Below are positions 34,657 through 46,749 of a DNA stretch of 64,000 nucleotides, piece by piece; the stretch's first letter is position 1; the number at the start of each line of letters is the position of its first letter. The translations under genes and the position numbers were made by a program. Under the pieces are notes generated by a model, which was not told the DNA's origin, did no database searches, and worked only from the letters and a program-made list of their open reading frames with translations. Source of the DNA: Phoebastria nigripes (taxonomy: Eukaryota > Chordata > Aves > Procellariiformes > Diomedeidae); the NCBI GenBank assembly GCA_035582835.1, contig JAYKAV010000023.1:956357-1020356 (forward strand), in the 5' to 3' direction.

Positions 34657-35147
34657 AGATTTTGATACTGGCTGTTTGCTCAAGTATCAGATTTATTCCT
34701 TCAGATATCCCCATCTGAGCAAGTTCTTTGTGGAGCGGCTCTGCAAGGCTCCCTTTACTGGCCCTGGAGAGATGTTGGTTCATCAGACCTGTTTCAGACA
34801 TCCACTTTGGCTGGAGCGCAAGCCCAGGGGGACTAAGTTAGCTGTCTGCATTGCAGACCCCTGCTTTTGATCCAGTGAATCCCTCCTCCAGTGTGTGCTA
34901 ATGAGCCATCTGGTCTGCNGCAAGGTCCTCTGCATGGCAGGGAGGGCAGTCTGTGTCTGCTCTTGGCTCAGCACAGGCAGCAACTCGCAGAGCCCNTAAC
35001 CATGGCAGTGAAGAAGTGAGATGCTCCTCTTCCTCCTGAGCAGGCTAGCATACACTCTGCCGAAGCTGGGCTATCAACCCTCTGCTCAGATGGGGATATC
35101 TGAAGGAACAAATCTGATTCTTGAGCAAACAGCCAGTATCAAAATCT
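34657..35147. repeat. Near-perfect inverted repeat, 65-bp arms, 361-bp spacer
   Basis: The left arm 34657-34721 is the reverse complement of the right arm 35083-35147 at 63 of 65 positions, with no gap. The arms begin AGATTTTGATACTGG on the left strand and end CCATCTGAGCA. Similarity stops sharply on both sides. The pair lies about 0.3 kb before the S100P start codon. It could be an inverted duplication, terminal repeats of a small non-autonomous element or a hairpin-forming element. No flanking target duplication was found by eye. Confidence 0.95.
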
Positions 35148-35341
35148 GATTTTCGTTTGTTAGTCACACTGTGTATCTTGAAGGAGAGGCTGGTTTCTAC
35201 TGGGGAGCAAATGGTTGTACCAGCCACACCAGGGTGATAAAGCTCGAGTTTTGAATAGCTGTCAGCACAGAGGCGTGTACTCCAAGCAGTGCTCAGGCAC
35301 GGATGTTTGCTGAGGGATAACTGTCCCTCTGGTGTGCCACC

Positions 35342-35368
35342 ATTGATTGGATGGGAGAGTTGCATAAA
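35342..35368 (+). promoter_or_regulatory. S100P: Candidate S100P core promoter (inverted CCAAT and CATAAA)
   Basis: An inverted CCAAT box (GATTGG, 35345-35350) is followed by a TATA-like CATAAAG at 35363-35369. Transcription starting about 30 nt later would leave a 5' UTR of about 60 nt before the ATG at 35455. This is inference from motif spacing. Confidence 0.35.
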
Positions 35369-35454
35369 GCACCTCAGCGTAAGACCAGTCTCCATCCTCC
35401 GAGAGAGCCCTGAGGCTGTTCCTGTTCAGAAGAAAGCCGGACTCCAGCAGCAAC

Positions 35455-35592
35455 ATGTCTCAGCTGGAAACTGCGATGGGAATGACCATTGCTGTCTTTG
35501 ACAAGTATGCAAAGACTGATGGCAACAGGCAAACCCTGACCAAAGCAGAACTAAAGACCCTCCTGGAAAAAGAGCTCCCAAACTTCCTCTCG
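35455..35592 (+). CDS. S100P: S100P coding exon 1
   Basis: Codes residues 1-46, including the N-terminal pseudo-EF hand. It ends CTCTCG|GTAAGA in phase 0. ATG context is CAGCAACATGT. The 5' UTR is presumably continuous with this exon, since no separate leader exon is needed. Confidence 0.95.
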
Positions 35593-36158
35593 GTAAGAGA
35601 ACAGCACAGCATCATTTCTGTGTAGCGGGTGCGAGGGCTGCCTGCAGACACAGGTTTTAGTACATTATAGGGGAAATTACATCCGGAAATATGCAATGGT
35701 TTGTAGAGAAATTTTAAATAAAAAAGTCTTTGCACATACTGTGTAAAACTGATTCTAATATTCAGGGCCATTCCCTGTTTACTAAATTCATCACTTGAGT
35801 TATCGGGACAATGGCTTCGAAATAGATTGGGTTTCATCTTCAGAATTCACCAACTACTTCTGTTTATCCCTGGATTTATCAGCTCACGTCATGTCACAAC
35901 TGCTGTGAAGGTACTTACGTTGTCGGCAATTGAAGATCTTGATTGCAGATGGGGAATCTCTCTAAATATTTATACACTTACTTTTTCTAGGTATTTATAC
36001 TACATACTCAGTATGCACATCAAAATGATGCATAAACAAGAACAACAGATGAACTCAGAGCAAACTGTTTTGCATTTGTCTTTAATAGTAAAAGAAAGAC
36101 CTGAAAAAGTATTTTACAACATAGATTTGTATGTAATCATCAGGTGCATTTAAGTAGG

Positions 36159-36200
<42 letters not shown>

Positions 36201-39200
36201 AATTTCTCTTAGTAGGTATTCAAAATGCTTAATATATTCTAGTAAAAGCTTTAGCTGCCTGGGAGACAAAATGCTTTTCATTTTCGATTGTTTTTTATTT
36301 GCTTCCTTTCACTAAAAATCCAGAAAACACTTTTAAATGTCTTGTTCTTTCCACACAGGAGTAATGTTTATCTATCTGTACAGTTATTATTCTTAATTGC
36401 AAAAGCCTAGAACCAAATGTTCCAAATGTGGCTACCACTTTTTGTATCCAGCATAATTCAATTTTTTAACAACTATTTCAGGGCACTGCAGCCAGGGTAC
36501 TTGATACAATTTAGTATCTTTCCATGCAAGCTATGTGAAATCACCGTATGAAATCCATGCCTGCTGGATTTATGACTCACAAATGAAACACAGATGCAAT
36601 ATGCAGAATAAGAACCTGGATGGCTCTGGGGGGATAGATGAAAATGTCTCTGAAAAAAATCAGTAAAACAGATCAGTGGTTGTGACCCAACAGCGTCATA
36701 GGAAGCGTCCTGTTCCTGGTCACGGAGCTGTATGTTCCCTAGAGCACTTCCACATAAAGAAAAACAAAACCAACAACAAAACCACAATTCTAAGGGGGCA
36801 TGGAAATCCCCCAGAAACTTGACACTTGGTCTAAATAAAGTTGGGGAGACACTGCGCTAGACAGCTACCAAATGGGATGATGCTCAAAGGTCGCTCCTGG
36901 CTACGTTTACTGACCAGGCACCACCTTTTCCAGTTCCCCACAGCTGCTTTTACTGGCTCTACTTATTTCCCGAAACTGCTGGAAAAACTGGAATTTTCCA
37001 GGAAGATAATTAGCTGAATGTCCTCTTATGTTCTAGTCTCCGTCTCCCTTTCCCATTTTACCTATTCTAGACAAAAAAAAAAAGCAAGCACAAAATAACA
37101 TTTTACACCAGTACTTAAAATAAATTTAAACCAACAATGTCCTGTCTTGCAGACTAATAACTGCAAGAAAGAAACTGAGAATATAAGTCTGACTTCAGAA
37201 AAAAAGTTTTACTTGCATTTTCCTGACATTTATATCCATATTTTTTTATTTGCAAGAATGTTCTGGGAAACAGAGTCTTTTAAATACTCGTGTATATTTC
37301 TGTTCTTAGAATTGGTTATAGCTGACACAGCTCAGAACTATCTGGAAAGGTCTTGAAGCAATCAGAGGCAGAAACAAATCCACACCACAGGACTGAAGGA
37401 TTGGACTCAGTTCTAAAGAGTTTCCAAAAAATAATTCCCACATGTGTGTTTCAGAAGTCATTCAGAGGCTAAAACTAGTTCATGTATTTCACTAAATAAT
37501 TTAAAATATTCACTTATAAAATTAAAACTGATTGTAATTTGCAAAGTGAAAAGGAATAAAACCTTCCAGACACATTCATCAGTCAAATCTAGGGAACTGG
37601 TTCAATTTTTAGTGATTTTAAGAGTGCATATATTTAAAGTGAAACATGAAATTACAGAATGAGAAATTTAGTTAATTAGACCATGATCAAGAAATGCCAT
37701 CAGATTTCAATTAAGGTAGTCATTATTTTAAATTCCTGGAAATTTTCCAAAAGTTTATATAATTTCTTTCGTGTATGATATCAGATTTGTTGTTTGTTTA
37801 GCTTCAACAAAATCCACATGGTTGTTTCCTACATTAGATAGGTCTCTACTGCCATCCCTTGTTTATTTTTAAAACTGCGTTTTCTAAAATCACTGGAGTT
37901 AATCAGTGCTGGGACTCAAGCCATAAAGCCCTCCTGTAAGCTACATTAGGGAAAAAAACCTTCTTTTTTTTATTTTGGCAAAATTTAAAAAAAAAAAAAA
38001 ACCCAAAAAACCCTCTTTTTACTTGGACGGTGCCTCACTTAACATCAGCCTCGAGATGTACTGGTTCAGTCAGCCTGCCAGAATTATGGCAACTTAGAAA
38101 GAAAAAGATTTTTCTGATATTTTTCCCTGCCGTAACTCAAGCTCAGCATCACGCTTGCTTCAGGAGGTGCCTCCCCGGATGCCAGCTCCTGTGAGCAGCT
38201 TGTGCCGGGCACCAAGGCCAGAGGGAGCACTCGAAGCACTTTTGAGGCCGTTTGCATCTTTGCTGGGGTGGCAGTGCTTAATGAAGCTTAGAGCTGACAT
38301 TTGCCCCAGGAATGCATCATTTTGCAGAACTGCAAACTGCCCGAGCGCCAGCCGAGCCTCTCCATGGAAGCGGATGGGGAACGCATGGCATTTAGTTCAG
38401 CTGGGTAATGGCCTCAGGGCTTTGCATTACACAGCTTAGCCGTGATAAATGTTGTTTTAAACGTAGAAAACATGCCTCTCCATGCCGGCGTGTGACCACA
38501 GCTCTCAGTGTAATACACCCGGCAGCACTCGCTTTCGGGGGGGGGATGTGCTCTCTGCCNCTGTGCGGAGGGTGGGAAGATGCAGGTCTGCGCCCGTGCC
38601 ATGAGGGTGCCGGGACTCATGCTTGTCCCCACCATCACCCAGAGCCCCCCAACCTCTGCCTGTTCCCCACATGCCTGGGCCTGACCNCAGCAGCGGCATA
38701 AGTCCCTGCGGGAAGGACGTGCTTTTCAGGCAGCCGGAGGAGATGTGCAGCTCCCACCGAGACAGGCAGGTGGAGGTACGGCTCCCTGGGGACGTGGCCC
38801 GCGTCCCGTGCTGGGCGCTGAGCAGTTGTCTCAGCCAAACGCGGTGCAAAGGAACTCACGGCTTTATACCCAGAGATATAATGCACAAAACAAGCTAAGA
38901 GAACTAAAAAAAAGGTCTTGCTAGCAGAAAATGTGATAACCTGACCCTCCAGGCAGGCCTATGGCAAGGCTGCGTGCAGGAGCCGTTACACCTCCACACA
39001 CCCCCACGGAAAGGTACAATGTGCCCGAGCTGGCGACAGCCTCACACTACCCGGGTGCCCCCCCGCATGCCTCGGCGAGGGCCCGGAGCCCCACCAGCGC
39101 CCTTGTTTGGGGTACAGGTAGTTATGATGCTGCGTTAGGGCTTGTGCCGCCTCTCACCTCAACCTGCTCTGTTTCTTTTGCAGTCAGGGAAGGACAAGGA

Positions 39201-39333
39201 CGCCATTGATAAGGTCTTCAAGAACCTGGATGAAAACGGCGATTCCCAAGTGGACTTCAAAGAATTTGTCATCTTTGTGGCAGCTCTGACTTGCTGCTGT
39301 CACAAATATTTTGAGCAGAAAGCAGACAAGTAA
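35455..39333 (+). CDS. S100P: S100 calcium-binding protein P, two coding exons
   Basis: S100P is a small cytosolic EF-hand protein that dimerises and, when loaded with calcium, binds targets such as ezrin or RAGE in other vertebrates. Exons 35455-35592 and 39184-39333 join in phase 0 to give 95 residues, the same length as human S100P. The start ETAMGM, the block LEKELPNFL, the join [11 protein letters not shown] and the end CHKYFE match closely. The N-terminal S100-type loop spans about residues 19-32, with E32 as the bidentate ligand. The canonical EF loop is [12 protein letters not shown] (62-73) with all expected oxygen ligands. Helix IV carries three consecutive cysteines (83-85), whereas human has one (C85). 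It neighbours MAN2B2, as in human 4p16.1. The gene is intact and the start is set by the conserved N-terminus. Confidence 0.96.
35593..39183 (+). other. S100P: S100P intron 1
   Basis: The intron is 3.6 kb. It holds a (TA)n microsatellite at 36164-36192, A-rich runs near 37072 and 37988, and a GC-richer segment at about 38150-39110 with scattered CpGs that keeps several frames open by chance. The acceptor is TTTCTTTTGCAG. Confidence 0.85.
36164..36192. repeat. (TA)n microsatellite
   Basis: About 14 uninterrupted TA units in the S100P intron, flanked by T and A runs. Confidence 0.95.
39184..39333 (+). CDS. S100P: S100P coding exon 2
   Basis: Codes residues 47-95 and the TAA stop, with the canonical EF-hand loop and helix IV ([19 protein letters not shown]). 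Entry is in phase 0 after TTTTGCAG. Confidence 0.96.
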   Translation, partial: SGKDKDAIDKVFKNLDENGDSQVDFKEFVIFVAALTCCCHKYFEQKADK

Positions 39334-39445
39334 TTGTCGAACTGCTCGCAAGAAGCCATCTTTGCCTGTGCTCCACATGCTAGTGGTATGGATCCCTTCA
39401 TTCCTTCCATGTACTGCCATGCAGTTTACAAGCATGCTGGGCTGT

Positions 39446-39451
39446 AATAAA
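39446..39451 (+). terminator. S100P: S100P polyadenylation signal
   Basis: AATAAA lies 113 nt after the stop codon, giving a short 3' UTR typical of S100 genes. Confidence 0.8.
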
Positions 39452-42400
39452 TCCTACTGTGCTTACTTCCCTGTCTTGAATTTTAATTTCTGCTCCTTTG
39501 TGGAAGAGCCTGGGTTTAATGGCTCCCACTAACTCATACTGAGTAGTTTCTCTCTTCCTCTGCTTTTTAAAATTCTGTTCTTAGCCAAAAGGCTTAATAT
39601 TCATCCCAGCACAGAGGCCGCACAAGGGTAAATGCTGCCGGAGCCATGAGTCAGCTGGAGGCTGCTTTTATGCAGCAGCATCTCTGGGATGCAGCTTGCC
39701 GAGCTTCAGCTGACGGAGGCTGCAGCCTAAATCTGATCCACGCATGTGCCACCGCGGCTGTACGGGACGGGTCTCACTGGGGCCGCCTTTGAGCCTCTTT
39801 GTACCCCCAGCTGTGTGCTTGTTGCAGGGCTACCATGCAGGCTCCTTCCTGGTAAAAAAAAACCCGAAAACAAACAAACAAACCAATCCCAACACCCTTC
39901 CCCAAAAACAACCACCTTTTTTTTTCAGGATGGAGGATTCTGTGCAATTTTACATGCTGGTGAACCATCTCACCCAGCTCATATGGGTTTACTTCCTATA
40001 ACATGATAAGGCTTTTGTACCAATATAATATTACTATACCATTGGCAATGTAGGTAGGGTTGCACACTATAACCATTTTATTTTAAATAAATTTAAATAC
40101 TCCCCAAATAGCATGCCATAATATTTTTGTGTGAAGCGATACTAATGACAGCAGTTCTTGCTTCTGTACCTGAAAAACATCCGTGTGGAGAAGCGGAAGA
40201 GTTTGCTTTCAGTGGAGCGGGCAACAGACATCAGCTGTGACTGCAGCTGGAGCAAGACTGAACCAAGCGCTATTTTGGAGCACGCTGCAGGTGAGCATCC
40301 CAGCGCAAACTGCAAAAACAGCATTTTTAGTTCCTTTAGCTTCAGAATGGTCCTGTTTGGTGCTATTCCCATCTTATGCCAAAAGCCAAGCATTCCCTGT
40401 CCTACCACGTGTACAAATGTGCTGGGCAGGTGAGGCACTGTGCCTCCATGTGCAGCAGCACAACTTCTCTGCACAGTGCTCCAGCTCCAGCCACGGGAGA
40501 TCACGCTGCACAGCCAACAAGAGCTCTGTAGCTGCAGAGCACTGCTTTAACCGCAGAAACATTCTCCTCTTCCTGCTGCAGCCTGGTACAATGAGCTAAC
40601 TGGCCAAGTCGCATACCTGGAGCTGGACCAAGAACTTAGTATCGCTGCGTTTCCCGAGTCTGAAGTTAAGCCACAGGTTCAACCCATTCATAATCATGTG
40701 TACGTACATATATGTTTAAGTGTATTCATCTTTTTCAAGATGAATTTTCATCTTTTGGAGCCTATTAGATTATTTCAGCCTGTTTTAAGCATTGCAGCTG
40801 TCCTTTCCTCTAGCTGTCTTTTGTTCCTTGGTTTGGCTGTATTGACTAAATGGACTAAACATCACTTAAAACTTTATTCCTAATACCAAGGGCGCAGTGT
40901 CCCAACGCACTTTACTGGATGTGACTGCTGGCTGCTTCGGGAAAGGCTCTGCTCTTCTTTGCCCCGCCACTGTTGGGTCGAATCAAGCAATCATGTCCAG
41001 GGGCTGGGCTTCCCTTGGTGAACATGGCTCCATCCCCACCAGAGCTGTCTAAACCCAGTAAGACCTCAGAGTCTCATGTCCCCCTCGCTACGTGTGGCTG
41101 GTGTACAGACCAGCACTGCACCTGGCATGGACACCCACAAAGGGGTCCCCCCACCCAAAAAGCATTAGAGCCACAACTGCTATGAGTGGAAGCAGCTGCT
41201 TGGTGCGGCTGCAANCTGTGCTGCAATGGGTGCCGTTAGCCTCTGGTCACCGTTAAATCAGACAGAGGCTGTACTTACTTAACATGTAACCAAAAACTAG
41301 TGAGTGTTGCCCGCACTCATGCCTTCTCCCTGGCACCTTGCTGAGAACAGATTCCCAGTTTAGCATGGACATACAACAAAAAACTAATGATCGGTTATTC
41401 CTCATTCTCTAACAGACTTCATATAGTATCTGTGCATGCAAGAGATCGCTCGAGAAAGAGGAAGCATGCAGCTGTGTGTCTGCCTGCGTGTGTGAGCATG
41501 TCTGTCCCCTACCGAAAGGGACGGCAGGGGTTTGTCCCCATTCCAGCATTGCTACAGACTGAGCTCTTGCAACCGACCATTTTGAGCAGGGGTCTGCCTT
41601 CTAGTCTCCAGATCCTTGTGGCACACAGCCATGCTGAACAACACTCAGAGGGTTGCTGAGTTCCTGGATGGCTGGAGATAAATTGCATCCCATGTATTAC
41701 ACTTGCAGAAGTAACATTACTTGCTTTATTGGCAACAGTAATATTTCTGTGCACTACCTGAGCAAGAAAACTACTAATCATGAAAATGTGCAAAATTCTT
41801 CCCAATCCAGGGATCCAAAATTAACCTTTTTTTCAGAGACTACTCCATGTTATTTCAGTTGTTTGAGATACCTTCACAGCTCTAATCCCGTATGTCCCTG
41901 CCTGACGACTGCTGTGCAGCTCGTCACCTGCAAGGGCTGGCAGATGCCAGTATCACATCCCTCGCTATTTTGTCAAGGCTGTAAATGAGCAAAGCACTCT
42001 CCTTATTGCAAAGGAAGTTGATTATAAATTACAGAGGTAAATTTCATATATTGCATATCTAGCTAGCTAGTGGTATAAACCATCCTCAGGTGAGGAAATG
42101 TAGGTGATGATACCTGTCACCAATTGATTGGTGTGTCCTAATTTTTTTTCAGTGTATTTTTCCTTTTCCAAGTTTAGCATTAGTGCATAAAAGATTTCCT
42201 CTGTGTTGCCTTGTAATATCCATCCTCACTGAAATTATTTTTTTTACCACTGTGTGGCACTAAATGCAGCCTTTTTACTACCCACTGAGCCCAAAATTCC
42301 ATGTATCATTACTGAGACAGAATGTAAAGAATTTGTGTTAAGATTTAAAAATTTCAGAAACGTTCTTAACATCATGGCAATTTTCTCTCTGTATGCCCCA

Positions 42401-44405
42401 CCTGCGTTTCACTGATCGCAGTGGAAGCAGCAGGAGCCGAGAGCCGTGCAGAGGCTCCATCTCTTGGGCTTTCGGTCAGGTTTAGCTGCAGCATCCCAGT
42501 TTCACCCTTGTGAGGGCTGTTTTCCATTTTTTGTAAACTGCACATCCCTTGTGCAATTTATTGTAGTATCGTTCTACACCCCATTGAGATTGCTTTTAAA
42601 ACACATCTTTCAAAGAGCGTATTGGTGAAAAGCTCCTGTCTTGTCAGCCAAGAGATTCACCTTATTACTCCATTTTATCTATTGGATTTTTAAACCACAC
42701 AGTTCAGCAGTGAGAGCTGTATAGCATCGTGAGCAATACTGTAATTTACCCCATATTTCACTCTTATTTCCTGAACTTCCTGCCCCCGGTGTCCAATACC
42801 CACACAATTTCACTCACTCTCTAATGCCTTTTTGCCCATTTTCCTGATTTTGTGCAGCTTTTATCTGTGCTCATAGGGCATTTGAAGATGTGGTTTACTC
42901 TGTTCATCTGCGGTTCTGCTCACAGCAGCACAAAGCTGCTTTGTAACCTCTCCACCTCCCAAAATGGGTACCAACCAACTGCAATGAGCTCAAGCACCCT
43001 CGCTTCCGTGAAGGCGAAGGAGTACCTGAGCTATCCCTCTCGCCACCAGTTCAAGTGTGCTGTGAAATGAGTGGGATGTTATTTTTCTCATTGTTCCTGC
43101 AGACCCCAATCCTGCAAACTCTTACACTTGTGTTTGACTCTCGTTAGGCCCCCTGTCCCACCGGTACCTGTGGGGACACCTGGAGAGCCCGAAGACCGTG
43201 CCCAGGAGCACATGGATGCTGTGTGCTGCTCTGCTAACCAGAGGGAGCTGTGCATGTTCAGAGCTGCAGAAAGAGGGGGAAGCAAAGGGGCCTGGGGTTT
43301 TTTTATCTTTCCCTGCAGATCTTTCAAACGCTGTAACTCAGTGATGAATATTCATTTCAATGTAGTACTGAAAATTCAACTGATGACACCTCAGAGAGAA
43401 AATGATCCAGGAATAAAAGAAATTAACATATAGCTCCCACCTTATCATAGAACAAAAGTGACTTTTCAGAATATATTATTTAACCTAAAAGCATTTCAGC
43501 AGAATCACTTTAATGTCTTTCAATCCACTAATTTTTTTTCCCAGTATTATTGATTTTTGTTATGAACACAGAGTTTACCCAGAATATACTGTGTATTTCC
43601 TTCCCTGGGTAAACTTTTGTCATTCAAGGTTCAAATTGCAGAGATGCTAGACCTGGTTTTATACCTACCATTTAATTCCAGCTCTTAGGCCTAAATGTAT
43701 TGCGTAGAATGAAATAATTTAAGAAACAGTATAAGGCAGATGTAAGAGAAAGGAAAAGACAACATAAAGAACAGCTCAGCAAATATGAGCTAACAGTTGT
43801 GGGCAGGACATACTTGACTTATGTTAACAGAAAATAAGATATGGGAAAAGATACTATTAGCAAATGACAACATGGGAAATCATCATCTGTGATGAGTTTC
43901 AAATTAGGCAAGGCTTAAAGGCAGAGGTCAGAAAGTCAGCTAAGCAGCAAACCACCCAATAGGTATTTTTGTTATACAGAAAAAATATAAATTTGTATTA
44001 ACAGTAGATACATTCTTTAGATGAAGATACTCCAGTATCTATAGTTGCCATTTTGAAATTTGGTGGGGTACTGTCAAGGCTCTTCAGTTTTCAAAATGAC
44101 ATTGAAATCTTTTTCCTGGTATATATACAGGAGAAAACAGGCATAACGTTACCTAACCCTGAAGTCACTTGTGGTCACTTATGTTGTGGTTTTACCTGGG
44201 AGGGTTCCTCATTATTTTACCTTCAAGTTCACCCAGTCAAGCATAGTGTTTATCTCCCCAGTAAACCCAGTTTGGGGCTGGAAACTGGGCATTTCTCTCC
44301 CCAGGCCCTCCAAGCATCCCACGCTAGCAACATGTACCTTCAACACTTGACCTACAGTGCCAAGATCAAGCTCTTTACAAAATACATTTTAGCTGCTGGT
44401 TTCCT
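39452..44405. other. Intergenic region downstream of S100P
   Basis: No gene was recognised. A CAAA/A-rich simple repeat lies near 39855-39912. Donor-like sites at 40290 (GCAG|GTGAGC) and 40430 (GCAG|GTGAGG) are not tied to any convincing coding frame. Confidence 0.45.
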
Positions 44406-44413
44406 TATAAAAG
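44406..44413 (+). promoter_or_regulatory. TATA box candidate with a possible first exon
   Basis: TATAAAAG is followed about 210 nt later by a donor, GAGACCG|GTGAGG, ending at 44620. The intervening sequence is CpG-richer than its surroundings. The arrangement would suit the first exon of an unannotated transcript. No downstream exon was identified. Confidence 0.2.
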
Positions 44414-44937
44414 GTGGGTAGACGAGGAGGAGGAGATGCTACGTATCTTTTATGCAACAGTCTTACAGTCAAATGCTCCTGTAGGAGCTGGGAAATTGCG
44501 TTCAAACCTTTCCTCGGCTGAAACCCACACGCGCCGGCTGAGTGCACTAGATAGCAGGAGCCAGGGTGGCCGGAGGCCCAGGGTACCTGCCACCAGCTCC
44601 CTCCATCGCGTCAGAGACCGGTGAGGCTGAGGAGGACTGAAAAAGTGAGACTCTCAAGCATGAGAAGTAGCACATCTCTGTAGCCTGGTAGATGGACTAT
44701 ATGGCTGGCAATGCAGGTATCTGTCTCCCAGATACGCTATAAGGGCAAATTCTGTATTTTAATCAATAACTACTTAAAGCAAAATACACAGCCAGCATAA
44801 CTGAAAAGATACTCTTTTCCAGCTAAGTTCCCAAGCTATCAAACAGTAGAGCTATGGTCACTGCTCTGGTCCTCTCTCTTGGACCATGTTCTCTGCAACA
44901 GGCTGAAAAGGTCGCAGCAGAGGATGGGAGGGAGCAT

Positions 44938-44977
44938 TTCCTCCTCCTCCTCCTTATCCTCATCCTCCTCCTGCTCC
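44938..44977 (+). repeat. Imperfect (TCC)n tract
   Basis: This is a TCC trinucleotide repeat with interruptions. In one frame it yields a Ser-rich open frame beginning MGGSISSSSS, which is probably an artefact of the repeat. Confidence 0.8.
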
Positions 44978-46526
44978 GAGCAGCCAGTCAACCCTGTAAA
45001 ATGGTATAAAACAGTGGGTGATGCTCAGNTCACCACCGGCAGAGTGAAAGTCCTGCCAGCACGTGTCCCCCCCCAAACTACTCAGCAGCGCTCGGGGAAG
45101 CTCTTAAATAAAAAAAAAAAAGCTGACTCCTGCTCAGATACCTGGAAGGAAAGATCGAGATACCTGTTTTGCTAAACATTCATGCAGGGTTCACAGCTGC
45201 AATGTTTGGAGGCGAGGTTTGGAGCTTGCCCGGTGTCCGCTGGGACATTGCCTGCTGCTGCCTGTGTGCATGCAGCTCCCCAACCGATGGACTCACGCTT
45301 TTGGGTCCCTCTCTGAGACACCCTTCCCACATGCTAGGAGCAGAGCCTTGGGGCTTAACACAGGTTTCTGCAGTCTACTCAGATCCACCCACCTGGAAAT
45401 TAGTCATTCCAGCAGCTAATTGACTATGCTTTTGTACAGCTTTTTCAGGCCATTTTCTTCCCCAGACTCATTCCTTTTTTTTCCCCCTAGTCAATATTTT
45501 TTTTACTCCTGTGCCAACCTGAAAACCTCTGGGTCACAGCTCCATTCTGGAGGCTGCTCATTGTCTGAAGGGAGAGAAAACTCTTAATTTTTTTAAGGGC
45601 ACAGCTCTGCTACTCTCCAACAGGTGATCAATAGGTGCACACACCATATTATGCTGCAGGACTAGGCACCAGAATATTCTATACATAGGTTTGATTTTGC
45701 CTAGTAAACTTTTCCATTATATCCAAATAAACGCACTGGGTTTTTTTGCCTCGAGATTTTCTAGCTTCCTATTTAGATGTAATTGCCAATAACATTTTCT
45801 TTTGTTTTATGACAGGCAGAAGTAGGTCTCTAAAGTATTAGGTAGTTATTGACTGTGGCATTCAGAAAGAACAAAAGGTTCCTGAAAAGAAATGGATAAG
45901 AAAGCTGAGCAGAGATGTGCTGCCAGAGCCAGGAACTTCCTCTCCAGGATGTGAGTACAAGCACAGAGAGACTGAACCAACCTGCAGGTCACTGCCACAG
46001 TTTTAGCCTTGCTACCTAAAAGGGTTTCAGTCTGATGAAGGCTTGAAATCCCAGCATTGTGGGTTTGCTTTGGAACCATTTTAATGTTCAAATATTTATT
46101 TTCCCTTAGTGCCTCTAAATCCTTGTTACAGTTATTACAGCTCCCTTCTTCCTCCTCATTTCCAAACCCTACTCTGTAATTTAAGTCTGTGACGCTTTGA
46201 CCAAGTAGTTTCAGATGAAGATGTTCTGGAAGCCACCGATACATCACAAAAGTCAATTTTGTGTTTCTGAATTAACTTCCTCACCTATGCTGACCTCCGC
46301 CAGTTCAGTCTCCCCATACTCTCCATGAGATTTCATATCCGTCAGAGTAAGTTAATAGGTTTAAAAGGCTGAACAGTAAAACCCGCAGAAGAAGTAAAAG
46401 GCCAAAGACCCTGTGCCCTCTGCTGCTCTTTCTGCAGGTACTAAGCGGGCTGTCTGAAATGAATATTCAATCTCCCATGACAAAAATAACCTCTTCTTCC
46501 CTATCACTGACTTCCCAAATGAAACA

Positions 46527-46749
46527 GCTGGGAGAAAGAGAAAGCCCAGAGCTGCAGCTGTAGGGAAGCTAGAAAGGATCTAAAGCAAATAATAAATCTC
46601 AAGTAAATCAGGGACGATGCTAGGTTTGTCCTCTGAGGGCTCTGTAGTCGGAGGCAAAGACGCGTGCCTTGCCTGGGGCTCAGCCTGGGGCTGGGGCTGG
46701 GAGAAAGGGAAAGCCCAGAGCTGCAGTTTTAGGGTGCTGGAAAGCATCT
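46527..46749 (+). repeat. Direct duplication of about 55 bp, 169 bp apart
   Basis: The segment 46527-46581 and the segment 46696-46749 share the order GCTGGGAGAAAG, AAAGCCCAGAGCTGCAG, TAGGG, GAAAG and ATCT with a few substitutions. A G-rich GGGGCTGGGGCTGGG stretch precedes the second copy. Confidence 0.85.

Noticed and set aside
34676..35395. Open frames on both strands sharing an RYPHLS peptide, seeming like a duplicated gene
   Set aside because: The shared peptide comes from the two arms of the 65-bp inverted repeat, not from paralogous coding sequence.
44879..45175. Open frame with MGGSISSSSSLSSSSS, resembling a myristoylated Ser-rich N-terminus
   Set aside because: The serine run is an imperfect TCC microsatellite, and the rest shows no known family and contains an N.
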